Assembly: GCA_963804885.1 (NCBI GenBank)
Contig: CAWDSF010000020.1
Coordinates: forward strand, 930,001 to 994,000
Direction of reading: 5' to 3'
Source: PALSA-1004 sp963804885
Lineage (GTDB): Bacteria > Pseudomonadota > Gammaproteobacteria > Burkholderiales > SG8-41
DNA: 64,000 nt
Shown: in pieces, positions 19,410-29,027 of the stretch
How positions within the stretch are numbered: position 1 is the first letter of the stretch
Layout of the letters: the number at the start of each line of letters is the position of its first letter
Position numbers and translations under genes: made by a program
The notes under the pieces: generated by a model
Seen by the model: the letters and a program-made list of their open reading frames with translations, nothing else
Told to the model about the DNA's origin: nothing
Databases searched by the model: none

Positions 19410-19411
19410 GC

Positions 19412-19822
19412 ATGGTCGAAATCGCCATCGTCAACCGGGGCAGCGAGTTCGCGCGCGTGGTGGCTCTCCTCGACCAGTTTGGGAAAGACCATCATCTTGC
19501 TCCGGAGATTATTGCGGATATGCACGTCGCCCTGGATGAAGTTCTGACGAACATTACCAAATATGCGTACACCGACAATGCTGAACACGAGATTCATATT
19601 CGCTTTCGGGTGCTCGATAATGTCTTAGAGGCGATGATCGAGGATGACGGGAAGCCGTTTAATCCTCTGACGATTCCGCCACCGGATATCAGTGCGCCGC
19701 TACGTGATCGTTCTGTGGGAGGAGTTGGAATATACTTCGTCGCGCGGTTGATGGATGATGTGGCCTACGAACGACAGGGTGATACCAATTATTTAATTCT
19801 CAGTAAGAAAATCAACAACTGA
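19412..19822 (+). CDS. RsbW-like anti-sigma serine kinase (HATPase_c_2)
   Basis: A 136-residue GHKL ATPase of the anti-sigma type. The N box is ALDEVLTNITKYAY, G1 is EDDGKPFNPL and the G2-like loop is GGVGIYFVARLMDDV, all intact, so ATP binding is expected. Proteins of this type phosphorylate a STAS partner on Ser and, when free, sequester a sigma factor or other target. It starts 3 bases after the phosphatase stop and precedes the STAS gene by 14 bases. No sigma factor gene is present in the window, so the target is either encoded elsewhere or is not a sigma factor. Confidence 0.88.
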   Translation: MVEIAIVNRGSEFARVVALLDQFGKDHHLAPEIIADMHVALDEVLTNITKYAYTDNAEHEIHIRFRVLDNVLEAMIEDDGKPFNPLTIPPPDISAPLRDRSVGGVGIYFVARLMDDVAYERQGDTNYLILSKKINN

Positions 19823-19836
19823 AGCGGGGGAGCGAG

Positions 19837-20172
19837 ATGGATCTGCGTGAGGAAAAAATCGGCGAAGTGTCCATCTTGGGGGTTGCCGGACGTATTGATA
19901 GTAGTACTGCGCCGGCGCTAGAAAAGCGTTTGACCGAGAATCTGGGCGCCGCCAAGGTTCGCGTTGTGCTCGATCTCAGCCGGCTCGAGTACATCAGCAG
20001 CGCGGGGTTCAGGATACTGTTACTTGCGGCAAAGCGCGCCGACGAGACAGGAAGTCGCTTCGTATTGTGTGGCGTTGGTGGCAAGGTGCGGCAGCTCTTC
20101 GACTTGGGCGGTTTTCTCGACCTGTTCACCATTGTGGGCGCACGCGAAGACGGCATCGCTGCCGCTCAGTAG
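19837..20172 (+). CDS. STAS-domain anti-sigma factor antagonist (RsbV-like)
   Basis: A 111-residue STAS protein. The phosphorylatable Ser is expected in YISSAGFR (residues 52-59), preceded by VVLDLSRL, with the helix RADETGSRFVLCGVGGKV after it. It is preceded by GGGGGAGCGAG-type ribosome site sequence. It should be the substrate of the adjacent RsbW-like kinase and of the REC-PP2C phosphatase, completing a partner-switching module. The permease gene starts about 14 bases downstream. Confidence 0.9.
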   Translation: MDLREEKIGEVSILGVAGRIDSSTAPALEKRLTENLGAAKVRVVLDLSRLEYISSAGFRILLLAAKRADETGSRFVLCGVGGKVRQLFDLGGFLDLFTIVGAREDGIAAAQ

Positions 20173-20186
20173 CCGGCGTGACACCC

Positions 20187-21905
20187 ATGCCAGCTGAGGC
20201 CTCCCCGAGAAAACCGGCCAACATCGTTTACGCCCTCGACGAAGCGCCGCCGCTTTTGGTAACAGCAGGTAACGCGGTGCAGCACGTCGCGTTGATTTCG
20301 ATCAATTTCGTCTATCCGCTGTTGATTTTTAGGCTGGCTGACGTGCCTGTCAGCGGAGTGGCCAGCCTGCTCGCGGTGGGACTGATGGTATTGGGGGCGG
20401 GCACGTTTCTCCAGGCGGTCAAACGGGGGCCGGTCGGCAGTGGGTTCCTGTGCCCGGCGACCTTCACGGCTGCATATCTCAGCCCGTCGCTGCTCGCCGT
20501 TAAGGCGGGCGGGTTGCCGCTACTGTTCGGCATGACTCTGTTTGCAGGCACGCTCGAGGTCCTGTTCTCACGGTTACTCAACCGAGTGCGACCCTATTTC
20601 CCGACTGAGATTTCCGGGTTGGTGATTCTTATGATCGGCATAAGCGCCGGCATGGCGGGACTGCGTTTAATGTTCGGAAGCAACGCCGAGCCCGTCACGT
20701 CGGCAGAATGGAGTGTTGCAGGCGTTACGCTCGCTTCGATGGTCGCGTTCAACATCTGGGGACGGGGGCTGGTGCGAATGCTGTGCGCGCTCGAGGGGCT
20801 CGTCGCAGGCTATATGGCCGCCTGGTTTGCCGGACTGTTGGGAGGCGGGCAGTTCGACATCCTAGCGCGCGTGGACTGGATCGCACTGCCAAGCTTACAG
20901 CACGTCAGCTGGTCGTTCGATCTTGCGCTGGTGGCGCCATTTGTCATCGCGTGCCTCGCGGTGGCCATGAAGGCGGTCGGCACAATTACCGTGTGCCAAC
21001 GGATGGTGGATGCGGACTGGGTACGGCCTAACATGGTCTCCGCCACCCGTGGCGTGCTCGCCGATGGCATTACCACTATGCTGGCCGGGATCGCAGGCGC
21101 GGTGGGCACTAATACATCCACGCCTTCGGTCGGGCTCGCTTCAGCAACTGGAGTAGCCAGCCGCTACGTGGCATACGCGATTGGCGCACTGTTCATAGTG
21201 CTTGGCCTGACGCCGAAGCTCGCAACGCTGCTCGCGGTGATGCCGCGCGCGGTGATGGTTGCTGCTCTGCTGTTCACGATTTGCTTTATCGTGATTAACG
21301 GGTTGCAGATAATAGGTTCACGCCTGCTCGATGCTCGGCGCACGCTGGTCATCGGGGCCGCCATCATTGCGGGCATCGCGGTCGAAGCGTTTCCCACGAT
21401 GACTACGGGAGCGCCGCCGAGCCTTTTGCCAATGATCGGCTCCTCGTTCGTATTTTCGACGCTGATTGCGTTGGCACTCAATCTGCTTTTCCGCCTTGGC
21501 GTAAAGAAGACCGCGACCATGAAAGTCGAGACGACCAACATCGAGTCCAAAAGGATAGAACAGTTTATGGAGGCTCAGGGGGCGCTATGGGGCGCGCGGC
21601 GCGACATCATCGACCGGGCAAGCTTCAATCTTACGCAGTCGATCGAGACGATAGTGGAAGCCTGCGAGCCTCAGGGAGGGCTCGAGATAACCGCGAGTTT
21701 CGACGAGTTCAATCTCGACCTGCGGGTTTCATATCTCGGTCCACCGCTCGAACTCCCGGAGAAACGCCCCACCAACCAGGAGATCATGGAGTCTGAGGAA
21801 GGGCAGCGCAAACTGGCGGGTTTCATGCTGCGACGCCAAGCCGATCGCGTTGCCGCGACGCACAAGGCGGGTCGTTCGACGATCTTGTTTCACTTCGATC
21901 ATTGA
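20187..21905 (+). CDS. NCS2 (xanthine/uracil-type) permease with C-terminal degenerate HATPase-like domain
   Basis: A 572-residue protein. Residues 1-450 are a multi-spanning NCS2 transporter: GNAVQHVALISINFVYPLLI carries the family Gln-His pair, AMKAVGTITVCQRMVD corresponds to TM8, and TPSVGLASATGVASR corresponds to the NAT signature helix, although the family Asn-x-Gly is replaced by Ser-Val-Gly and the TM8 Glu appears lost. The last 110 residues are cytoplasmic: SFNLTQSIETIVEAC, DLRVSYLGPPLELPEK and LAGFMLRRQADRVAATHKAG line up by eye with the N box, G1 and G2 regions of RsbW-type ATPases but lack the N-box Asn and the glycines. Its place after RsbU/RsbW/RsbV-like genes suggests it takes part in signalling. 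GTG at 20178 is an alternative start. Confidence 0.8.
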   Translation: MPAEASPRKPANIVYALDEAPPLLVTAGNAVQHVALISINFVYPLLIFRLADVPVSGVASLLAVGLMVLGAGTFLQAVKRGPVGSGFLCPATFTAAYLSPSLLAVKAGGLPLLFGMTLFAGTLEVLFSRLLNRVRPYFPTEISGLVILMIGISAGMAGLRLMFGSNAEPVTSAEWSVAGVTLASMVAFNIWGRGLVRMLCALEGLVAGYMAAWFAGLLGGGQFDILARVDWIALPSLQHVSWSFDLALVAPFVIACLAVAMKAVGTITVCQRMVDADWVRPNMVSATRGVLADGITTMLAGIAGAVGTNTSTPSVGLASATGVASRYVAYAIGALFIVLGLTPKLATLLAVMPRAVMVAALLFTICFIVINGLQIIGSRLLDARRTLVIGAAIIAGIAVEAFPTMTTGAPPSLLPMIGSSFVFSTLIALALNLLFRLGVKKTATMKVETTNIESKRIEQFMEAQGALWGARRDIIDRASFNLTQSIETIVEACEPQGGLEITASFDEFNLDLRVSYLGPPLELPEKRPTNQEIMESEEGQRKLAGFMLRRQADRVAATHKAGRSTILFHFDH

Positions 21906-21973
21906 AGCGTGGGCGGACGCGTGCGTCCGCAACCAACTGCCGCCGCGATGAGTAAGCGAACGGCGGGGCGAAA

Positions 21974-23806
<1,833 letters not shown>

Positions 23807-24034
23807 GGTGCTACCTTGGGGGCGAATTTGAAAAAGCGCGCGAGTATAGCATAAGCGAATGATATCTCATTGAATGTCTTGACTTGCTTCGCAGTGCACG
23901 CGTGCGACGTTAAGAGTCTCGCGAACTGCCGCGGGTTCCGACGGCACAAGCAATAAATGCCGCGGTTCGATCGCGTTTAGCTCAAACATGCGTGACGTAT
24001 TACACGCGCATTGCCGACTAAGCCCGCAAATTGA

Positions 24035-24064
24035 TTGGCAATTTCAGGGTGTTACGTGTATAGT
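24035..24064 (+). promoter_or_regulatory. Sigma-70-type promoter for the DEAD-box helicase gene
   Basis: TTGGCA at 24035-24040 and TATAGT at 24059-24064, separated by 18 bases. The implied start near 24071 leaves a leader of about 218 bases before the ATG at 24289. The rest of the gap between typA and this site (23807-24034) holds no gene I can support; it must contain the typA promoter on the other strand. Confidence 0.6.
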
Positions 24065-24288
24065 GCGCGCACCTCGAAGCAATCCGGCCCGTATGGGATT
24101 GAAAAATTCGAGTTGCATCTGTCCCTGACCCCTTCGATTCAGCTCCCATCTTCAAATAGCTGCTTCAGCCACGGTTAGCGACGATACCCGTGCGCTGGCG
24201 GCGTTTGCCTGCCTGTTTTTAGCCATGAACAGCATTGCTGTTGCCTGCGCGTTTGTTTTTTGCTGTACCTGAGAAGAAAGCTTTATCG

Positions 24289-25614
24289 ATGTCATTTCAA
24301 TTATTGAATCTGAATCCCGCTATCGTGCAGGCGTTGACTGTGTCCGGTTATACCGAACCGACGCCCGTACAGGCGAAAGCCATTCCCGAAGCGGTTGCCG
24401 GCCATGACCTCATGTGCTCGGCGCCGACCGGCACCGGCAAGACGGCGGCGTTCGTGCTGCCCGCGCTGCAGCGCCTCGCGCAGCCCGCCAAGCACGGCCG
24501 TGGTCCGCGCGTGCTCGTGCTGACCCCGACGCGCGAACTCGCGCTGCAAGTCACTTCCGCCGTCGAAAAATACAGCAAGTTCATGCCCCGCGTGCGTACC
24601 GGCACGGTGCTGGGCGGCATGCCGTACCCGAAGCAGCGCAAGCTGCTCGAGTCGCCGCTCGACATTCTGGTCGCGACCCCGGGCCGCCTGATCGATTTCA
24701 TCGACCAGGGCAAGGTGGATTTTTCGCGCCTCGAACTGCTGGTGCTCGACGAAGCCGACCGCATGCTCGACATGGGCTTCATCAAGCCGGTGGAACGCAT
24801 TGCGGGCGCGACGCCGCCGGGACGCCAGACGCTGCTCTTCTCGGCAACGCTGGACGGCAATATCGCGATGCTCGCCAAGCGCCTCTTAAAGAATCCGCAA
24901 CTGATCGAGTGCGAAGCGACCCAGGAAAACCACGACAACATCGAGCAGCGCCTGCACTACGTCGACGATGGCAGCCACAAGCACCGCATACTCGACCACC
25001 TGTTGCGCGACGCTGACTTGACGCAGGCGATCGTCTTCACCGCGACCAAGCATGGCGCCGACCGCCTGGCGGCGAAACTCAACGACGGCGGCCATACGGC
25101 GGCGGCATTGCACGGGAACATGAACCAATCGCAGCGCAATCGCACCCTCGCGCGGATGCGCAGCGGCAATGTGCGCGTGCTGGTGGCGACCGACGTCGCC
25201 GCGCGCGGTATCGACGTCGCAAGCATCACGCACGTCATCAACTACGATTTGCCGAAAGTGGCGGAGGATTATGTCCACCGCATCGGCCGCACCGGCCGTG
25301 CCGGCAATTCGGGTATCGCGATTTCGTTCGCGGCGCCCGACGAAGGCCAGCAACTAAAGCAGATCGAGCGCTATACCGGCAACCCGATCGAGCGCCACGT
25401 GATCGCCGGCATGGAGCCGAAGGTCAAGCCGCGCAGCGGCGCGCCGAGCGGCAACGATCGCAAGCGTTTCGGCGATCCGCGCAAGAGCTTCGGAGGAAAC
25501 TCGGGCAAACCGCGTTCGAGCTGGGGCGGCAAGTCGTTCGGCGGCAACGGCGGACGCCCGTCGACGCGCGACGGCGGCGGGTTCGGCGGCAACCGCAGCC
25601 GCGGCCGCGGCTGA
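24289..25614 (+). CDS. rhlE: DEAD-box ATP-dependent RNA helicase (RhlE-like)
   Basis: A 441-residue helicase. Motifs in order: PTPVQAKAIP (Q motif), SAPTGTGKT (I), PTRELALQV (Ia), TPGRLIDF (Ib), VLDEADRMLDMGF (II), SAT (III), VATDVAARGIDV (V) and HRIGRTGRAG (VI). The tail from about residue 385 is rich in Gly, Arg and Ser, typical of the RNA-binding extensions of RhlE-type proteins. I chose ATG 24289 (MSFQLLNLN), with GAGAAGAAAG upstream, over the in-frame start at 24235. It remodels RNA structure in ribosome assembly or decay; the long leader and nearby cold-shock gene fit cold-linked expression, though this is an inference. Confidence 0.92.
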   Translation: MSFQLLNLNPAIVQALTVSGYTEPTPVQAKAIPEAVAGHDLMCSAPTGTGKTAAFVLPALQRLAQPAKHGRGPRVLVLTPTRELALQVTSAVEKYSKFMPRVRTGTVLGGMPYPKQRKLLESPLDILVATPGRLIDFIDQGKVDFSRLELLVLDEADRMLDMGFIKPVERIAGATPPGRQTLLFSATLDGNIAMLAKRLLKNPQLIECEATQENHDNIEQRLHYVDDGSHKHRILDHLLRDADLTQAIVFTATKHGADRLAAKLNDGGHTAAALHGNMNQSQRNRTLARMRSGNVRVLVATDVAARGIDVASITHVINYDLPKVAEDYVHRIGRTGRAGNSGIAISFAAPDEGQQLKQIERYTGNPIERHVIAGMEPKVKPRSGAPSGNDRKRFGDPRKSFGGNSGKPRSSWGGKSFGGNGGRPSTRDGGGFGGNRSRGRG

Positions 25615-25651
25615 TCGAATACCCGGTTTTTCCGGGTAAGTTTGCAAAAGG

Positions 25652-25679
25652 CCGGCGTGTAATGCACGCCGGTTTTTTT
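25652..25679 (+). terminator. Intrinsic terminator after the helicase gene
   Basis: The hairpin CCGGCGTG-taatg-CACGCCGG at 25652-25672 is followed by seven T residues. A smaller ACCCGG/CCGGGT hairpin lies just before it. Confidence 0.85.
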
Positions 25680-25767
25680 ACGCCCACGTCCCCGCAACCG
25701 CGGGTTGACGCACCCGCGTACGGACGCCAGAATCGCAGCAAGCTATAGCAGAATTGGGGGAGGACAT

Positions 25768-26121
25768 ATGCGCCGTGCAGCAATCGCATTAGCCGGAGTG
25801 ATGCTCGTAACGGTGGCGGCCCACGCTCAGGACGCGCCTGCGGGTTCGGCCGAGCGCGGCCGCAGCATCTACCTGGAACAGCTATGCCAGAGCTGTCATG
25901 GCACCATCGGTCAAGGCGGCGGCGTGGCGGGTCCCAAAATCGCACCGCAGCCACTTGCGTGGCCCGCGTTTGCGCGGCAGACCAGGGTGCCGCGCCAGGC
26001 GATGCCGCCGTACTCGGCCAGGAACCTGCCGGACCAGGATCTTGCCGACGTTTACGCTTATCTGGTATCGATGAAGCCGGGCCTGCCGGCGAAGGACATC
26101 CCGCAACTCAGCGGGAACTGA
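25768..26121 (+). CDS. Small periplasmic class I cytochrome c
   Basis: A 117-residue protein beginning at ATG 25768 after a strong GGGGGAGGA ribosome site. The signal peptide (MRRAAIALAGVMLVTVAAHA) is followed by a single haem motif CQSCH in EQLCQSCHGTIGQGG, with a plausible axial Met in QAMPPYS, and a C-terminal helix LADVYAYLVSM typical of class I cytochromes c. It is a soluble one-haem electron carrier. No oxidase or dehydrogenase gene is adjacent, so its partner is not evident. Confidence 0.88.
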   Translation: MRRAAIALAGVMLVTVAAHAQDAPAGSAERGRSIYLEQLCQSCHGTIGQGGGVAGPKIAPQPLAWPAFARQTRVPRQAMPPYSARNLPDQDLADVYAYLVSMKPGLPAKDIPQLSGN

Positions 26122-26133
26122 TCCGGCGCAAGT

Positions 26134-26514
26134 CTAGAATTCTGCTTCGGCCTGCGCGCGTGAACGGTGCTCGCGCATGTCGTTGCAGGTCGTGCGGTGC
26201 GCCGCGAGCAGGTCCTGCGCGATCGCGAGCCGGCGCTCTTCGCTGGCATCGACATACACGCAAATGCAGTTCGCCCCGTTTTTTTCGAAACATGTAAGCT
26301 GGGGCGGGAGCGCGAGCGGGGCGGTCAGGTCGGCTGTCTGGCCGATGTAGATGCTCTGGTGGCTCGCCCGGCGGTAAGTCTTGTCGTTGAACGCGCGCTT
26401 CGTCACGAAATAGACGGCGCCCAGCGGATTGAACTTGGTATTGAGCGGCCACGCCTTGAAGTAGTATTTTTCGCCCGATTTGCCGTTGAACGTGATGCCG
26501 CCGTAGGTAACCAT
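26134..26514 (-). CDS. Hypothetical protein with GIY-YIG-like features
   Basis: A 126-residue protein if it starts at ATG 26514 (MVTYGGITFNG); an upstream in-frame start at 26559 is less likely. It contains GAVYFVTKR, then HQSIYIGQTADLTAPL and later NGANCICVYVDASEERRLAIAQDLLAAH. The pair VYFVTK ... YIGQTADL resembles the two strands of the GIY-YIG fold (G-x-Y, then Y-I-G-x-T-x-D), followed by a helix with an acidic residue. The family assignment is tentative and I do not know its role. It converges with the cytochrome gene, with 12 bases between stops. Confidence 0.6.
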   Translation of the reverse strand: MVTYGGITFNGKSGEKYYFKAWPLNTKFNPLGAVYFVTKRAFNDKTYRRASHQSIYIGQTADLTAPLALPPQLTCFEKNGANCICVYVDASEERRLAIAQDLLAAHRTTCNDMREHRSRAQAEAEF

Positions 26515-26628
26515 GGATGTCTGCGCCTGAATTGACCGGTGGGCGGATACTACGCACATTGAGCCGGCATAGCGAATGACAATGGAAACCGTGCCGGGAA
26601 GCCTCTAAACTGGCCTTTCAGAAATAGT

Positions 26629-26657
26629 TTGACCCTCTGTGCGGAGTCGCGTATAAC
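26629..26657 (+). promoter_or_regulatory. Sigma-70-type promoter for the cold-shock gene
   Basis: TTGACC at 26629-26634 and TATAAC at 26652-26657 with an ideal 17-base spacer. The implied start near 26664 gives a leader of about 140 bases before the ATG at 26803, the length expected of cold-shock mRNAs whose leader folds differently at low temperature. I cannot place a canonical cold box. Confidence 0.7.
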
Positions 26658-26802
26658 GGGCGGCGCAGGATCTTCAAGCAGTGAAATTGCCAGTCCGTAG
26701 TGGCCGCGTTTTAAAGCGGTACCCCTCAGGTTGTTGTTACTTTCCTCTTGTAGTTCTCGCACCCGGGCGCGAGCCTTTCATTAATTATTAGGAATGACCA
26801 AC

Positions 26803-27009
26803 ATGAGTAACGGTACTGTTAAGTGGTTCAACGACGCCAAAGGTTTTGGTTTCATTACACCGGACGATGGCGGCAAGGACCTCTTCGCGCATTTCTCGGC
26901 AATCCAGGGCAACGGTTTCAAGAGCCTGCGTGAAAACCAGAAAGTATCCTACGACGTCACGACCGGCCCGAAGGGCGATCAGGCGACGAACATCCGCCCG
27001 CTCGACTAA
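26803..27009 (+). CDS. cspA: Cold-shock protein (CspA family)
   Basis: A 68-residue single cold-shock domain, nearly the whole protein. RNP1 is KGFGFI and RNP2 is LFAHF; MSNGTVKWFNDAKG is the canonical start. I prefer ATG 26803, which has AGGA at good distance, over ATG 26794, which would add MTN. It is a nucleic-acid chaperone that melts RNA structure. It may be cold-induced or one of the constitutive paralogues; the long leader favours post-transcriptional control. Confidence 0.93.
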   Translation: MSNGTVKWFNDAKGFGFITPDDGGKDLFAHFSAIQGNGFKSLRENQKVSYDVTTGPKGDQATNIRPLD

Positions 27010-27026
27010 TCCCGAACGGCGTATGT

Positions 27027-27056
27027 AAAAAAGCCCGCGCAAGCGGGCTTTTTTTT
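27027..27056. terminator. Bidirectional intrinsic terminator between cspA and the TPP enzyme gene
   Basis: AAGCCCGC-gcaa-GCGGGCTT (27031-27050) is flanked by an A-run before and eight T residues after, so it can end the cold-shock transcript on (+) and the TPP-enzyme operon on (-). Confidence 0.85.
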
Positions 27057-27088
27057 GGCGGGTCGCCGGCGGCGCGCGGCGTGCGGCT

Positions 27089-28996
27089 TCAGCGCGGCTG
27101 GCACACGACGTCGACCAGCGCCGGCTTGCCGTCCTTGACGACGGCGAGCGCGCGCCTGATCGCCGCGCCGAGCTTGGCCGGATCGGTGACCGGGCCTTCC
27201 GCCCACACTCCCATGCCCTGCGCGATTTTCGCGAAATCGACGTCGGGCGCGGTGATCTCGGTGCCGATGCGCGCGGTGGCCTGAGGGCGGTCGTGGATCG
27301 CCGCCATGCGCTGCACGTGCATGATCTCCTGGTGATAGCAGCGATTGTTGTGCATGAGCCACAGCAGCGGAATCCGGTGGTGCGCCGCCGTCCATAGCAC
27401 GCCCGGCGCGTACAGCATGTCGCCGTCGGGTTGCAGCGTGACGGTGATGAGCCCTTTGTCTTTGTTGGCGAGTGCCGCGCCGAGCGCGATCGGGGAATAG
27501 CCGCCGAGCCCGTAACCGCCGTTGCCACCGAGCGCCTGGTGATATTCGGTGACGGGCCACAGCCGGCGCGGCCATGGCACACGGTCGCTGACGGCAAGCG
27601 CCCATTTCTCGTTCTTGATCGCGCTCCACATTTCGGCGGCGAGCCGCGCGGTGGTGATGGGGGCCGCATCCCAGCCGAGCGCCGCAGTTTCGCGGTCGCG
27701 CGTTTTCATGTCGCGGTGCATTTTCGCCACGGCTTGCGTACGTTCCGCGAACGCGGCTTTGCGCTCCGCGGACGTTGCGCGCTTCACCGCCTCGATCAAA
27801 TCAGGCAGCGTTGCTTCGACATCGCCGCCGATCGCGAGATCCGCCGGCATGAAGCGCTGCGTGTCCTGGTAATTCGCTTTGTGATACACGTCCTGCATCG
27901 AGATCGTCACGACCTTGGTGCCGGGCTTGATCACGGGCTGATGCGTTTTGTACGGATCCGCGAACGCGTTGAGATTGCCCCACGCGTCGTTGACTTCGAG
28001 CAGCAGCACGAGGTCGGCGTCGCGCAGGAGCGTTTGCTTCAGCGCCGAGCAGTCGAGGTCGTGAGTGTTCGGGAAGTTCATGCGGCCGCCGAGATCGACC
28101 ACGGGTGCACCGAGCGCTTCGGCGAGCTCGACCATCAGGCCGACGCCGGCTTGCGAGCGCACCGCGCGGTCGGCGAGGATCACGGGTTTGGCGGCGGCGA
28201 CCAGCATTTTTGCCGCTTCGCGCAGCGCCGCCGTATCACCCTGCGGTTGAGCGACCCGCGTGATCCTGGGGATGCGCAATTTGCCGGCGTGCTCGATCGC
28301 GTCTTCCTGCAGATCCATGTCGACGCACACGACCACCGGTTCCATCGGCGCAGTCATCGTGTACTTATAGGCGCGCACGGTCGACTCGGCGAAATGCTGA
28401 AGCGATGCGGGCTGGTCGTCCCATTTCACGAATTCGCGCACCAGCGCGACCGGGTCCTGCGCGCTGTGTATCCATTCGACGCCCGGGCGGCGCGTGTCGG
28501 CGTCGATGCCGTTGCCGGCGAAGACCATCATCGGCACGCGATCGCACCATGCGTTGTAAATGCCCATCGCGCCGTGCTGCAGGCCGACGGTGCCGTGCAG
28601 CATGACGCCCATCGGCTTGCCCGCGGCCTTGGCATAGCCATGCGCGATGCCGGCCGCGGATTCTTCGTGAAGGCAGGTGAGGATTTCGGGATTCTTGTTA
28701 CCGGCGTAATTGACGATGGATTCGTGCAGGCTGCGAAATCCCGCGGCGGGATTGATCGCAATGTACTGGAGCCCGACGGCTTTCAATACATCCGTCATGA
28801 AGTCGGAGCCGGGACGCGTGATGAAAGTTTCGCTCGGCAATTTGGCGGCCGGTTTGGCCGCGGGCTTCGCGCTTTCGGCCGCCGGCTCCGCAGCCGCGGC
28901 AATCTTGGTGCCGGCGGCCACCGCGGCGCCGGCCGCTGCCGCGCCCTTCAGAAACGAGCGGCGATCTAGCGCATTGACGTCTTTTTCTTTGCTCAT
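27089..28996 (-). CDS. Thiamine-diphosphate-dependent enzyme (acetolactate-synthase-like) with Tat signal
   Basis: A 635-residue protein of the TPP-dependent decarboxylase/synthase superfamily. It has the three-domain layout: an N-terminal Pyr domain with the cofactor-activating Glu in LTCLHEESAAGIAHGYAKA, a central domain, and a C-terminal PP domain with GDMLYAPG and a metal-binding Asn in MHNNRCY. Unusually, it begins with a twin-arginine signal (DRRSFLKGAAAAGAAVAAG) and a long Ala-rich linker, so it should be folded with cofactor in the cytoplasm and exported. It lies 31 bases after the peptide-type ABC operon, so its substrate may be what that system imports. The reaction cannot be specified; benzoylformate-decarboxylase-like and acetolactate-synthase-like reactions are both possible. 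Confidence 0.85.
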   Translation of the reverse strand: MSKEKDVNALDRRSFLKGAAAAGAAVAAGTKIAAAAEPAAESAKPAAKPAAKLPSETFITRPGSDFMTDVLKAVGLQYIAINPAAGFRSLHESIVNYAGNKNPEILTCLHEESAAGIAHGYAKAAGKPMGVMLHGTVGLQHGAMGIYNAWCDRVPMMVFAGNGIDADTRRPGVEWIHSAQDPVALVREFVKWDDQPASLQHFAESTVRAYKYTMTAPMEPVVVCVDMDLQEDAIEHAGKLRIPRITRVAQPQGDTAALREAAKMLVAAAKPVILADRAVRSQAGVGLMVELAEALGAPVVDLGGRMNFPNTHDLDCSALKQTLLRDADLVLLLEVNDAWGNLNAFADPYKTHQPVIKPGTKVVTISMQDVYHKANYQDTQRFMPADLAIGGDVEATLPDLIEAVKRATSAERKAAFAERTQAVAKMHRDMKTRDRETAALGWDAAPITTARLAAEMWSAIKNEKWALAVSDRVPWPRRLWPVTEYHQALGGNGGYGLGGYSPIALGAALANKDKGLITVTLQPDGDMLYAPGVLWTAAHHRIPLLWLMHNNRCYHQEIMHVQRMAAIHDRPQATARIGTEITAPDVDFAKIAQGMGVWAEGPVTDPAKLGAAIRRALAVVKDGKPALVDVVCQPR

Positions 28997-29027
28997 GCTT
29001 GCCTCGCGGATGAGCTCAAATTAAAAA

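Noticed and set aside
27431..28969. 512-codon + strand frame opposite the TPP enzyme
   Set aside because: His/Arg/Val-rich shadow of a gene with full TPP-enzyme motifs on the other strand.
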